Source: Myxococcota bacterium
GTDB taxonomy: Bacteria > Myxococcota_A > Polyangia > Polyangiales > Houyiibacteriaceae
DNA length: 64,000 bases
Reading direction: 5' to 3'
Assembly (NCBI GenBank): GCA_028284955.1
Contig: JANQQS010000020.1
Span: 38,602 to 102,601 of the forward strand
The translations under genes were made by a program, and so were the position numbers. Under the pieces are notes generated by a model. That model was given only the letters and a program-made list of their open reading frames with translations, made no database searches and had not been told where the DNA came from. Positions 9,004-17,032 of the stretch are shown piece after piece (positions within the stretch are counted from its first letter, which is position 1; each line of letters opens with the position of its first letter).

Positions 9004-9388
9004 TTTGAATAGTCAGTGGGGGGTGTAGGCCCAGGTGTGCGAAAAAAATAAACAGAGCAATTCCAAAGATGTTCGAACGCGCCGCCAACCACGGCGTAAG
9101 CTCGCGGCGCGTACGTCGACATCAATGCAAGAAGCGTTCGCGAGACGAACGCTAGATCGCCCACGGCTTAAACTGATTTTGAATCGCGGAGGATGGTCCG
9201 TGTCGACGAAGGCGAGAGGAAGAGGAATAGCTAAGCTATTTCGATGACGAACAACGCGCGGCGATGCGGACCAGACCCGCGAGTCGGAATCAGTTTAAGC
9301 CGTGGGCGGTCTAGATCAAAACAGATGAAGGAGGCTCAGACCGACGGTCCAAGCGCGGAAGGGAGGTTCGACGAAGACGAGTCTGAAT
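9004..9388. other. Intergenic region with MITE-like element
   Basis: No gene is seen in these 385 bp. The outward side (9004-9100) should hold the promoter of the minus-strand operon ending at 5799. The rest is dominated by the inverted-repeat element at 9152-9314. Confidence 0.6.
9152..9314. repeat. 163-bp element with 27-bp terminal inverted repeats
   Basis: The ends at 9152-9178 and 9288-9314 are inverted repeats of 27 bp with one mismatch (core CCCACGGCTTAAACTGATT). A second, shorter symmetry (GGTCCG / CGGACC) lies inside, and near the centre is the palindrome AATAGCTAAGCTATT (9226-9240). There is no coding capacity. The size and ends fit a MITE or another non-autonomous palindromic element. 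It is unrelated in sequence to the TAGAGC element. Confidence 0.8.
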
Positions 9389-10030
9389 CTAGCCTTTGAA
9401 ACCGATTTCGGTGTGCGCGCCGTCGCAGAAGGGTTTGTTCTTGGATGCGCCGCAGCGGCAGAGGGCGCCTTTTTTGCCTTCGAAGGCGCGGCGTCCGCTG
9501 GCCGCGCGGATTGCGAAGTTTCCACCGAGCAGGAGGGGGCCGTTGTTCGCGAGCGATACGTTCAGCGTGCCGCCTTGTTCGTCGTTCTTCTTTCCTTTGT
9601 CGCCGACCGCTCCTGAATCGCGAAAACCTGCCTTGGTGTGCGCGCCGTCGCAAAACGGTTTGTTGGCTGACTGACCGCAGCGGCAGAGCGCGATTCGCGT
9701 TCGCACGCCTTGGCCGTTCGCTCCTTCGAGCTCCACGTCCCCCGAAACATACAAGGGGCCGTCGGAGCACACCGTGACGATGTTTTCCTGCGGAGTTTCT
9801 TCCGCGGGCGAGCCGTCTTTGTGCGTGGCTTTGAGCGCGCCGGTGGGGCATCGCGCCACGATGTCTGCGGCGAGCTCGGTGGACACGGCATCCGGGTCGC
9901 ACCAGGGATCGTTTTGAACGTTGAACAGCGCTCTCGAACCTCGGCCGCATTCGGCGGCATGAATGCAGAGCTTGCGGTCGTACACGATTTCGAGGTTCTG
10001 CCCTTTGTAGGTGCTGATTCGTTCGGTCAT
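9389..10030 (-). CDS. CDGSH iron-sulfur protein (Fer4-like plus two CDGSH domains)
   Basis: The 213-residue product is built from an N-terminal divergent mono-cluster ferredoxin-like domain (Cys22, Cys28, Cys44, Cys61; ARCPTGAL) and two CDGSH-type domains, CRCGQSANKPFCDGAH (Cys116, Cys118, Cys127, His131) and CRCGASKNKPFCDGAH (Cys191, Cys193, Cys202, His206). Each CDGSH domain should bind a labile [2Fe-2S] cluster through three Cys and one His. A role in electron transfer or iron-sulfur handling is inferred. A Lys/Asp-rich linker (about 140-155) separates the two copies. It is divergent from the DUF427 gene, 30 bp away. Confidence 0.9.
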   Translation of the reverse strand: MTERISTYKGQNLEIVYDRKLCIHAAECGRGSRALFNVQNDPWCDPDAVSTELAADIVARCPTGALKATHKDGSPAEETPQENIVTVCSDGPLYVSGDVELEGANGQGVRTRIALCRCGQSANKPFCDGAHTKAGFRDSGAVGDKGKKNDEQGGTLNVSLANNGPLLLGGNFAIRAASGRRAFEGKKGALCRCGASKNKPFCDGAHTEIGFKG

Positions 10031-10060
10031 GCGGGGTAGCCTACCACCGGGAGGTGGAAT

Positions 10061-10345
10061 ATGGCGAAGGCAACTTGGAACGGGGCTGTATTGGCGGAGT
10101 CAGACGATGTGGTGACCGTAGAAGGAAACCTCTATTTCCCGTCTGGATCGATCGAGCGAGGACTCTTTTCGGAGAGCGACCACACCAGTGTATGCCCCTG
10201 GAAGGGCACGGCCCGTTATTACCACGTGACGGTAGACGGAAAGACCAATGAAAACGCGGCTTGGTACTATCCAGAAGCCAAAGCGGCGGCGAAAAATATT
10301 GAGGGCCGGGTCGCGTTTTGGAAAGGCGTCGCCGTCGATTTATGA
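10061..10345 (+). CDS. DUF427 domain protein
   Basis: The 94-residue product matches the small all-beta DUF427 family along its full length (ATWNGAVLAESDDVVTVEGN, VCPWKGTARYYHV, AAWYYPEAKAAAKNIEGRVAFWKGVAV). The start is set by GGGAGGTGG a few bases upstream. The biochemical role of the family is not established. It shares a 30-bp divergent promoter region with the CDGSH gene. Confidence 0.88.
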   Translation: MAKATWNGAVLAESDDVVTVEGNLYFPSGSIERGLFSESDHTSVCPWKGTARYYHVTVDGKTNENAAWYYPEAKAAAKNIEGRVAFWKGVAVDL

Positions 10346-10356
10346 CAGCATTGTCA
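10343..10356. promoter_or_regulatory. Palindrome TGACA-N4-TGTCA (candidate operator)
   Basis: A perfect 5-bp inverted repeat, TGACAGCATTGTCA, overlaps the DUF427 stop codon. A second near-copy lies 31 bp further on, about three helical turns away. Both are upstream of the Spy-like/two-component operon. Regulatory role is inferred from symmetry and spacing only. Confidence 0.4.
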
Positions 10357-10373
10357 CTTGTTATGCCTATTGG

Positions 10374-10387
10374 TGACAAATATGTCC
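10374..10387. promoter_or_regulatory. Second TGACA-N4-TGTCC site (candidate operator)
   Basis: TGACAAATATGTCC repeats the upstream palindrome with one mismatch at its outer base. The surrounding 10360-10420 is AT-rich compared with the neighbourhood, as expected for a promoter region. Confidence 0.4.
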
Positions 10388-10490
10388 TAAAATTGCATTT
10401 ATTTGTGACTGTTTCGCCGAGTGCAAAAAAAGTGTCGGTAGGGGTTGGTTTCTTTAGAGAATCTTCAGAGTCGCGGCGTTCTACCCTATA

Positions 10491-10506
10491 GAGACCGCGG
10501 GGTCTC
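10491..10506. promoter_or_regulatory. Palindrome GAGACC-GCGG-GGTCTC before the Spy-like gene
   Basis: A perfect 6-bp stem with a 4-base loop ends 21 bp before the ATG at 10528. It could be an operator or a leader hairpin that affects translation. There is no T-run, so a terminator is unlikely. Confidence 0.45.
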
Positions 10507-10527
10507 AGGAAGGGTACACAACACACC

Positions 10528-11049
10528 ATGACTACGATGAAAAACGCAGCGCGGAAGAACGTGACGCTGAAGAACGCCATGTTGGGCGCAGCCCTTGGCG
10601 GTTTGCTAATGGCCCCAGTCGCATACGCGCAAGCCACGCCCGACCGGCCGGCTCAGAAGCAGCGGCTGCGCAAAGCGGAGCGTATGGAACGCCGCCTTGC
10701 GATGATGAAGCAGCGGCTTGGCTTGAGCGACGCCCAGGAACAGAAGATTCGTGCAGCGTTTCGCGAGAAAAAAGAAAAGATGAAACAGATGCGGGGCCAA
10801 CAGTCGCCGCGGTCGGATCAAGCGCGTCACGCCCGCAAGCAGATTCGGTGGGAGTTTGAAGACCAGGTGCACGAAATCCTCACCTGCGAGCAGCGCGAAG
10901 CGTTCCGGAAGATGAAGCGAGAGCATCGCGCGAGACGTTATCGCCATGGTCGTCGACACGGACGCGGGCATCATCGAGGACATCGCCCGGCGCAGAGCCA
11001 ATCGCAAAGCAGCAGCGCACAACCCGCGCAGGGAACCGCCACGCTCTAG
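10528..11049 (+). CDS. Spy/CpxP-like periplasmic protein
   Basis: The 173-residue product has a signal peptide ending VAYAQA and then a mature helical protein rich in Arg, Lys, Met and Gln (RLAMMKQRLGLSDAQEQKIRAAFREKKEKMKQ...ILTCEQREAFRKMK). This is the repeated helix-turn pattern of LTxxQ/Spy-type periplasmic chaperones or metal-stress sensors. The C-terminus is an Arg/His/Gly-rich tail followed by a Gln/Ser-rich tail. The response regulator gene starts 2 bp downstream. This linkage recalls the CpxP-CpxRA arrangement, where the periplasmic protein damps the sensor kinase. Assignment is by composition and context. Confidence 0.75.
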   Translation: MTTMKNAARKNVTLKNAMLGAALGGLLMAPVAYAQATPDRPAQKQRLRKAERMERRLAMMKQRLGLSDAQEQKIRAAFREKKEKMKQMRGQQSPRSDQARHARKQIRWEFEDQVHEILTCEQREAFRKMKREHRARRYRHGRRHGRGHHRGHRPAQSQSQSSSAQPAQGTATL

Positions 11050-11051
11050 CC

Positions 11052-11738
11052 ATGCCCGCGCGGATTCTTGTCATCGAGGATGACGACCAGCTCGGAACCC
11101 AAATCGTCGGTCACCTTTCTGACGCTGGTTTTGAAGTCGAATGGCTCCGAGACGGAGACGCCGCCCGGGCGGTCTCCGTTTCGGAGTTTGCGCTCGTGGT
11201 GCTCGATTTGATGCTGCCCGGCACCTACGGCATGGACTTGCTGAAACGGTTCCGCGCCCATTCGGATGTTCCCGTGCTCATCTTGAGTGCCCGCGACGAC
11301 ACCGCAGACAAAGTGCGTGCCCTCAAGCTCGGCGCCGACGATTACATGACGAAGCCGTTCTGGCCGAGCGAACTTGTCGCGCGCGTGCAGGCGCGATTGC
11401 GGCGACCAGATATGCGCGCGGCAGGAGGTTCGTTGCGGGTGGGCGCGCTCGCCATTGATGTCGCGCAGCGAGCCGTGGAGATCGATGGCGCTTCGGCGCC
11501 CGAGCTTACCCGCGTGGAGTTTGACATTCTTGCCGCGCTCGCGCGACGGCCGGGCGCAGCGTGGACGCGCCGAGGGCTTGTGGAGGCGGTACTGGATCCC
11601 GAGCGGCAAGGAAGCGAACGCACCCTCGATGTGCACGTATCGAGATTGCGCAAGAAGCTCGGGCCGGCCGGTGGGCAGCTACAAACGGTATGGGGGATTG
11701 GTTATCGCTTGACGCCGCACGGCGCCGAGGATTCGTGA
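11052..11738 (+). CDS. OmpR/PhoB-family response regulator
   Basis: The 228-residue product has a receiver domain (acidic pocket IEDDDQ, phospho-acceptor Asp52 in VVLDLMLPG, conserved Lys in DDYMTKPF) and a C-terminal winged-helix DNA-binding domain (LTRVEFDILAALARRPG, RTLDVHVSRLRKKL, VWGIGYRL). It is translationally coupled to the kinase gene by a 4-bp GTGA overlap. Its regulon probably includes its own operon with the Spy-like gene. Confidence 0.95.
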   Translation: MPARILVIEDDDQLGTQIVGHLSDAGFEVEWLRDGDAARAVSVSEFALVVLDLMLPGTYGMDLLKRFRAHSDVPVLILSARDDTADKVRALKLGADDYMTKPFWPSELVARVQARLRRPDMRAAGGSLRVGALAIDVAQRAVEIDGASAPELTRVEFDILAALARRPGAAWTRRGLVEAVLDPERQGSERTLDVHVSRLRKKLGPAGGQLQTVWGIGYRLTPHGAEDS

Positions 11739-13183
11739 CCTTACGAAGCCGCTTCGCGTGGACGCTGCTCGCGGCCACGGTGCCGTTTTCGGTGTTGGTC
11801 GCGTTCGGCCAAGCGACCTATCGAGAGCGGATTACCCGGCGCGCCTACGCAGCGGAGATCGACGCCCGCATGGAGCTTGGAGGGCGCGAACAGTGCGAGC
11901 GAGCCCCTCGGCGATGGCCGCGCCGCGCGCGCCGAGCCCAGCGTGGGCGACATGGGCGTGGGCAACACGCGCGCGGGCAACAGGGGCGAGGGCGACGCCA
12001 GCGAGCTTTGCCGCGCGGTATTTCGATTTTCGATGATCGCCTTCAGTCTACGTGGCCAGGGCCACCGCTCGATCCCCAGCTGCGTTCGGAGCTCGAACAA
12101 GGGGCCGAATATGCGACTCGGGTGGTGCAACGCGGCGAGCGGCGCCTTCGTTTGTTTGCGCGTCGAATGCCGTGGAATGGGCCTTGCGCAGTGGTCTTGG
12201 TCACGCGGCCCGAGCCTAAACCGGCGCTCCCTTGGACGCTTGGTAGTCTGCTCGTGCTGTCGCTCTTGACGATGGGGATCGCCTACCTTGCCGCTGGCCC
12301 CATCGTGCGCCGCATCCGCCGATTGACCAACCAGGTTCGCCGAGCTCGGTTGGGGCAGGGCGTGATCGATACCCGCGGCAACGATGAAATCGCCGAGCTC
12401 GCCCGCGCGTTCGCCGAAGATCGCGAAGCGCTCGAGGCACAGATGACTGCGCTCGAAGACCGAGACCGAGCGCTCAAAGATTACATTTCCAATACGACAC
12501 ACGATGTGATGTTGCCGCTCACGGTGCTTCAGGGCCATTTGGTCGCTTTGCGCGACGAGTCCGGGTCGTCAGAAAAGAATGTCGCGCGCGCGCTCGAAGA
12601 GTCGCACTACTTAGCGAGCATGTTGCGCAACCTTAACGCGGCTGCGCGTCTCGAGGCAGGGGTGCCTGAAACTCGATTTGATGCGGTGAACATCAACAAG
12701 ATGGTCGAGCGGGTGGTGGGGCGACACGAGCCCATTGCCCGGCAGGCTGGAATCGAGCTGCACTTCTCGGTGCCCGAGTCTCCCGTCTCTGTTCGCGCTG
12801 ATCTCACGCTGCTCGAGCAAGCGGTGAGCAACCTTGTGCACAACGCGGTGCGCCACAGTCGACCAGAGGGAGCCAGGGAAGAACGCCCAGGTGGGCACAT
12901 CGCGGTGATTCTGGAGCGTCTGGGGGAAGGTTTTCGAATCGAAGTCGTGGACGATGGTCCCGGGGTCTCCGCGGCGGAGCTCAAGAAGATCAGCGAGCGT
13001 CGATGGCGCGGCGAAGCGGCGCGAAGTCGCCACCCAAGCGGCATGGGGCTGGGGCTTGCGATTGCCCGCGATGTAGCCGACCGCCACGGGTTCGACCTTC
13101 GCTTTGAGCGCCCGGAGGCGGGGGGATTTCGTGCCATTCTGGAGGCACATCGATCCGCATCAGTCGAGGAGAATGGAACATGA
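11735..13183 (+). CDS. Sensor histidine kinase
   Basis: The 482-residue product starts at GTG overlapping the response-regulator stop. Order: first membrane helix (FAWTLLAATVPFSVLVAFG), a periplasmic region of about 130 residues, second helix (LGSLLVLSLLTMGIAYLAAG), HAMP, HisKA with His256 (SNTTHDVMLPL; the usual E/P context is D-V-M-L-P here), N box (LEQAVSNLVHNAVRH), G1 (VVDDGPGVS) and G2 (GMGLGLAIARDVADRHG). The sensor region contains an Arg/Gly-rich insert encoded by four degenerate 15-bp units. The tail overlaps the convergent lipoprotein gene by 24 bp. The stimulus is unknown; envelope or metal stress is suggested by the Spy-like partner. Confidence 0.92.
   Translation: MTLRSRFAWTLLAATVPFSVLVAFGQATYRERITRRAYAAEIDARMELGGREQCERAPRRWPRRARRAQRGRHGRGQHARGQQGRGRRQRALPRGISIFDDRLQSTWPGPPLDPQLRSELEQGAEYATRVVQRGERRLRLFARRMPWNGPCAVVLVTRPEPKPALPWTLGSLLVLSLLTMGIAYLAAGPIVRRIRRLTNQVRRARLGQGVIDTRGNDEIAELARAFAEDREALEAQMTALEDRDRALKDYISNTTHDVMLPLTVLQGHLVALRDESGSSEKNVARALEESHYLASMLRNLNAAARLEAGVPETRFDAVNINKMVERVVGRHEPIARQAGIELHFSVPESPVSVRADLTLLEQAVSNLVHNAVRHSRPEGAREERPGGHIAVILERLGEGFRIEVVDDGPGVSAAELKKISERRWRGEAARSRHPSGMGLGLAIARDVADRHGFDLRFERPEAGGFRAILEAHRSASVEENGT
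11943..12002 (+). repeat. Degenerate 15-bp tandem repeat in the kinase sensor region
   Basis: Four 15-bp units with the pattern GNGGGCRACANGNGC run in frame and encode an Arg/Gly/Gln-rich stretch in the predicted periplasmic domain. Confidence 0.7.
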
Positions 13184-13762
13184 TTCCTTGACGGGCTCGC
13201 ATTCGGGAATGCCCTCTCCGGCGAGTCGGTCGAAGTCGCTTTCGGAGACTCGTTCCGCGTCTGAGCAGGTGGTTTGCCGAACAAACTCGGTCTGCGCGCG
13301 CGCCATCGCGTTGTAGCAGTTCTCGAGATCGCGCACCGTTCCTCCAGAGCATTCCTCCAGGTCGGATCGCGTCAAGTCCTCGCAATAGTCGGACGGTTCC
13401 AGTTCCGAAAGAATGTCAGATCGGGCGTTACACATTGCTTCGAACTCTTCACATTCGTCCCTCGATTCGCTGAAGATCGCGGCAAACGCAGCGCAAACTT
13501 GATTCTGACGAGCCGTACGTATGGTCGCTGTTTCCGCTTCAGTTAGCTCTCGGCACGTGTCCGAAAACTGCATCTCGGTGAGTTCATTCAGCATGGTTTC
13601 GGGGGGCGCGCTGAGCACGGTCGCACCATCGCCACATGCTGCCGCGGACGCTGCGACCAAGATGGTAGAGCACAGAGGTGTTGAAAGCGGGACTGTCGAG
13701 GGCGGGTTCGCTCTTGATAGAGCCGTGCGAAGTGGGTTCAAGACGCAACAGATGAAGGTCAT
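13160..13762 (-). CDS. Cys-rich putative lipoprotein, unknown function
   Basis: The 200-residue product starts at the ATG preceded by GAGGAG/AAGGAA. After an unusually long N-terminal stretch comes ILVAASAAAC, which fits a lipobox, and then a mature domain with about a dozen Cys and many Glu (CRELTEAE, CAAFAAIFSESRDECEEFEAMC, DYCEDLTRSDLEEC, CYNAMARAQ, TTCSDAE, ECEPVKESC). The Cys pairs suggest several disulfides in an exported helical protein. I do not recognise the family. It converges on and overlaps the histidine kinase by 24 bp. Confidence 0.7.
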   Translation of the reverse strand: MTFICCVLNPLRTALSRANPPSTVPLSTPLCSTILVAASAAACGDGATVLSAPPETMLNELTEMQFSDTCRELTEAETATIRTARQNQVCAAFAAIFSESRDECEEFEAMCNARSDILSELEPSDYCEDLTRSDLEECSGGTVRDLENCYNAMARAQTEFVRQTTCSDAERVSESDFDRLAGEGIPECEPVKESCSILLD

Positions 13763-14138
13763 GTTCCTTGGGCTCCTCATTGCGAGATGACCATCCGAAC
13801 ATCTCAAACGCATCACCCCAGCTCAAAAAAAGGAGGAAGAATTGTTCCGCGGGTTTGGCGGGCGATGGGGCGCTGGCGTGAACTTGAGCTTCCTTTGGAT
13901 GCGGCGTGGGGGGACAGGGGGCTGAGCTGGAACATGCCAATTAGATGCGTTTCTAGGCCTGTTTTGCGCTCATTTTGGCCTTGAGAAGCCTACCGCTTGG
14001 GTTGGCCCTGTTCTTGCTAAGAGGAAGGCGGGTCCGATGCTGACCGGACCTAGTGCCGGACGAGCGTGGCCGGCCCGGCCCCCTCCGCGGCCGGTCGCGC
14101 TCGGTTCGGTTTATGGCTCTTCTGGGTTTTGTTTTCGT
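13763..14138. other. Intergenic region between the lipoprotein gene and speE
   Basis: No gene is supported in these 376 bp. The low end should carry the lipoprotein promoter. The high end contains a GC-rich hairpin just beyond the speE stop codon. Confidence 0.5.
14061..14103. terminator. GC-rich hairpin downstream of speE
   Basis: Arms CGAGCGTGGCCGG (14061-14073) and CCGGTCGCGCTCG (14091-14103) pair at 11 of 13 positions. It lies about 35 bp past the speE stop codon. On the minus strand no T-run follows, so intrinsic termination is uncertain. Confidence 0.35.
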
Positions 14139-14972
14139 CTACAGCTTTTCGCGGACGTAGTTCGGCAAAGCGAACGCTGATCGATGAATGTCCGAGTTGT
14201 AGTACCTGGTGCCTGCGGAAATTTGCTCCACGCGCGACGCGTCTGCGTCGATCGGATTCGCGGCGTCGGAGGCCCAGGTCCAGCTCCAGTACCCAGACGC
14301 GTAGATCGGCACTGGTCCAAAGTAGGGGTGCACGTGCTCAAATAGTGTCTTGAGCTTGCGCTGGGTCTCGAAGAACGCCTCTTCGAACAACAGCGGCGTT
14401 TCGCTCTGCAGCGCCAATACGCCATGAGGCGCGAGCATTCGCTTGCAGCCGCGATAGAAATCGATGTCGAAGAGAACTTCGCCTGGCCCAATCGGGTCGG
14501 TGCCGTCGATGAGGATCACATCAAAAGGCGGATCGTTGCTGGTCTTTACGTAGTCGATGCCGTCTGCGAAGCGGACTTCGAGTCGAGGATCGGTCCATGC
14601 GCTGCCGATGGTCGGTAGATGTTCTTTGCAGGCTTCGACGACTTGCTGATCGATTTCGATCATGAGCACGGAGTCTGCCGACTTGTGCCGCAGCACTTCG
14701 CGAACTGTGCCGCCGTCTCCCCCGCCGATCACGAGCACGCGCTTCGCTTGTTTTGCTGTTGTCATGGCTGGGTGAACAAGCATCTCGTGGTAGAGAAACT
14801 CATCCCGCTCGCTGGTCATGAACACGCCATCGATCGCGAGCACCCGACCGAATGCTTCTGTCTCAAAAATTTCTACTTTTTGATAGTCGCTTTTCCCTGA
14901 ATACAAAGTACGGGTCACGCGGAGCCCGAGGCGGGTATTGTCTCGAAACGTTTCGTCGTACCATAGGGACAT
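14139..14972 (-). CDS. speE: Spermidine synthase
   Basis: The 277-residue product transfers aminopropyl from decarboxylated S-adenosylmethionine to putrescine or a related amine in the cytosol. Visible family features are the N-terminal beta segment (LWYDETFRDNTRLGLRV), the nucleotide-binding loop VLVIGGGDGGTVREVLRH, the acidic EIDQQVVEACKEHLP and the catalytic-site stretch DVILIDGTDPIGPGEVLFD. AGGAG sits at ideal spacing before the ATG at 14972, which discards a 43-residue upstream extension. It is divergent from hemH across about 130 bp. Confidence 0.94.
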   Translation of the reverse strand: MSLWYDETFRDNTRLGLRVTRTLYSGKSDYQKVEIFETEAFGRVLAIDGVFMTSERDEFLYHEMLVHPAMTTAKQAKRVLVIGGGDGGTVREVLRHKSADSVLMIEIDQQVVEACKEHLPTIGSAWTDPRLEVRFADGIDYVKTSNDPPFDVILIDGTDPIGPGEVLFDIDFYRGCKRMLAPHGVLALQSETPLLFEEAFFETQRKLKTLFEHVHPYFGPVPIYASGYWSWTWASDAANPIDADASRVEQISAGTRYYNSDIHRSAFALPNYVREKL

Positions 14973-15100
14973 GTGCGTCTCCTGCGCTGGGCCGGTTTTG
15001 CGGGTTCGCGGCAGAGTTAGCACGAATTCGCGACAGCGCTCGATTCCCGAGGCGCGCCGGGAAAATGTGACGTTTCCTTGATTCTCGGCCGTAACCGTCA

Positions 15101-16150
15101 ATGATAGGTGGCGTGACCGAAGCGTCTCCCACAGAAAAGCCCTACGACTCTCTGCTGGTGGTTTCTTTCGGCGGCCCCGAAGGGCCCGACGATGTGATGC
15201 CTTTTCTGCGCAATGTGGTGCGTGGACGAGACGTTCCTGACGAGCGACTTCAGGAAGTCGCAGAGCACTATTACCAAACAGGCGGCAAGAGCCCGATCAA
15301 CGAACAGAACCGCGCGCTCATCGCCGCGCTACGATCGGAGCTTACGGAACATGGTCCGAAGCTGCCGGTGTACTGGGGCAACCGCAATTGGCACCCCATG
15401 CTTGCCGATACGTTGCGGCGCATGAAAGAAGACGGTTGCCGAAAAGCGCTCGCATTCGTGACGTCGGCCTACAGTAGCTATTCAGGCTGCCGACAATACC
15501 GTGAGAACATCGAGGCAGCGCGCGCGGAAATTGAAGCAGCGCCCGAGGTCGACAAACTTCGTGTGTTTTTCAATCATCCAGGTTTTGTCGAGCCGGTGAT
15601 CGAGCGCGTAGAGGCAGCGCTCGAGTCGCTACCCGCAGGAAGGCGAGACGGCGCGCGCATCGCGTTCACGGCCCACAGCATTCCCGTCGCGATGGCCGAA
15701 CATTGCGACTACGAGGCGCAGCTCGAGGAAGTATGCACGCTCGTGGCGGCAGGCGTGAACCACTCAGAGTGGCAGCTCGTGTACCAAAGCCGGAGCGGTC
15801 CCGAGCATGTCCCCTGGCTCGAGCCTGATATTTTGGAACACATTCGGGCGCTTGAAATTATCGGAGTGCGCGACCTGGTGGTGGTGCCCATCGGGTTTGT
15901 TTCAGACCACATGGAAGTCATCTGGGACCTTGACCACGAAGCGCAGGAACTCTGCGAAGAACTAGACATCAACTACGTACGAGCTGGGACGGTCGGCGTT
16001 CATCCGCAATTTGTGTCGATGATTCGAGAACTTGTGCTCGAGCGCTGTAATGAAGGCGAACGGAGACGGTCTCTCGGAAAGCTCGGGGCGCGCCCGGACG
16101 TCTGCGCTCCGGACTGCTGTCCCCCGCCCGAACGAAAGTCGAAGCCGTGA
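15101..16150 (+). CDS. hemH: Ferrochelatase
   Basis: The 349-residue product inserts Fe(II) into a porphyrin in heme synthesis. It carries the N-terminal LLVVSFGGPEGPDDVMPFLRN, the active-site His in FTAHSIPVAM and the conserved acidic stretch VVVPIGFVSDHMEVIWDLDHEA. The C-terminus has a Cys cluster (CAPDCC). Some bacterial ferrochelatases bind a [2Fe-2S] cluster; whether this one does cannot be told here. SSYSGCRQY is like the actinobacterial/myxobacterial form. The first ATG (15101) is used; a GTG four codons later is possible. Confidence 0.94.
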   Translation: MIGGVTEASPTEKPYDSLLVVSFGGPEGPDDVMPFLRNVVRGRDVPDERLQEVAEHYYQTGGKSPINEQNRALIAALRSELTEHGPKLPVYWGNRNWHPMLADTLRRMKEDGCRKALAFVTSAYSSYSGCRQYRENIEAARAEIEAAPEVDKLRVFFNHPGFVEPVIERVEAALESLPAGRRDGARIAFTAHSIPVAMAEHCDYEAQLEEVCTLVAAGVNHSEWQLVYQSRSGPEHVPWLEPDILEHIRALEIIGVRDLVVVPIGFVSDHMEVIWDLDHEAQELCEELDINYVRAGTVGVHPQFVSMIRELVLERCNEGERRRSLGKLGARPDVCAPDCCPPPERKSKP

Positions 16151-16204
16151 ATCCTCCTGCTCTCATGGACGATGGAGAGCAGTGGCGGGATTGGTTCGGT
16201 TGCC

Positions 16205-16350
16205 GAAGCAGACGCTGATTCCGACGCGGATGCAGAATCGGAGTCCGCACCGGAGTCTGCATCGGATTCAGCATCAGGTTCGGCGTGGGGTGCGGCATCC
16301 GCGTTTGCTTCAGCTTCAGATTCCGTATCCGACGTTCAATTTCGTCGGTG
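16205..16350. repeat. Low-complexity hexanucleotide array 1
   Basis: Degenerate repeats of GCATCNG/GATTCNG hexamers fill the space between convergent hemH and a small lipoprotein gene. The plus frame would read a Ser/Ala/Asp repeat, but no start, domain or ribosome site supports a protein. Similar arrays occur at 42236-42490 and 59305-59470. Confidence 0.7.
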
Positions 16351-16391
16351 CGGAGAGCAAGTCCTGGTGACTCACTATTCGACGCATACCG

Positions 16392-16733
16392 CTACTGGGC
16401 GGTTGGTTTCAGTGCTGCTTCGTCAACACTGCAATCGCCATCCCCATCGTTGTCGTCGTCGCACGTGAACCATCCTTGGTCGCGGATTTTTTTGTTTACT
16501 GCGCTGAGAAGATTCGTTGCGCCATGTAAACTGAGCAACTCGTATCGACACTGGCAGGTAGCCTCGGCCGAGACACCGCTGCCGAATATCGCGGCAAGGT
16601 CCTCTGCATAGATAGCGGCGGGGTCGTTGTTGGCCTGCCGGTCCCGCTTCTCATCGAACGCGAGTGGCTCATCTTCCGTGGATGCTGAGCAGGCCGATGT
16701 GGCGAGGGCGCAAATCAATATCACTCTGGTCAT
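16392..16733 (-). CDS. Small putative lipoprotein with acidic Asp-rich tail
   Basis: The 113-residue product starts at ATG preceded by AAGGAG. The signal is MTRVILICALATSAC, a short lipobox-type signal peptide. The mature part has a Cys pair (CQCRYELLSLHGATNLL) and a calcium-loop-like stretch (DDDNDGDGDCSVDEAA) resembling an EF-hand or dockerin Asp pattern. I do not recognise a family. The protein would be anchored to a membrane outside the cytoplasm. Confidence 0.7.
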   Translation of the reverse strand: MTRVILICALATSACSASTEDEPLAFDEKRDRQANNDPAAIYAEDLAAIFGSGVSAEATCQCRYELLSLHGATNLLSAVNKKIRDQGWFTCDDDNDGDGDCSVDEAALKPTAQ

Positions 16734-17032
16734 CGTTGACTCCTTCGCCGAAAGGCGGTGTCTTTTTGAAGGTCGGTCGAACGCGGTCACGCGCTCAGCG
16801 CGCGATCAAGCAAGAAACGGTCCAGATAGCAAGTCGTTTGCGCCGGATTTGTGCTGGGGGAGCTAACCATTTATGACCATTGTGATTTGTGGACTGCAGC
16901 ATCGAAACACGCCCGAAGTCTTCCGGGAAACGAATCTTGAGACGGGGTGCGAGCTCGGCTTCCCGGAAGGTCACTGAGGACATCGGTCCCGAACCGTCGA
17001 GTCGTGGGAAGCTTTTTCGTGCGTCTGGGTTT
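16734..17032. other. Intergenic gap, no feature recognised
   Basis: About 300 bp between two minus-strand lipoprotein genes. It should contain the promoter of the 16392-16733 gene. I see no repeat, RNA gene or conserved frame. Confidence 0.4.

Noticed and set aside
10041..10637. 198-codon minus-strand frame across DUF427 and the Spy-like leader
   Set aside because: Overlaps a well-supported DUF427 gene and the promoter region; no family match seen.
11870..12010. Possible frameshift in the kinase sensor region because of the Arg/Gly-rich stretch
   Set aside because: The sequence on both sides stays in the kinase frame (REQCERAP before, GISIFDDRLQ after), so an in-frame repeat expansion explains it.
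16172..16468. Asp/Ser/Ala-rich open frame through array 1
   Set aside because: Runs into the antisense of a lipoprotein gene; low complexity only.
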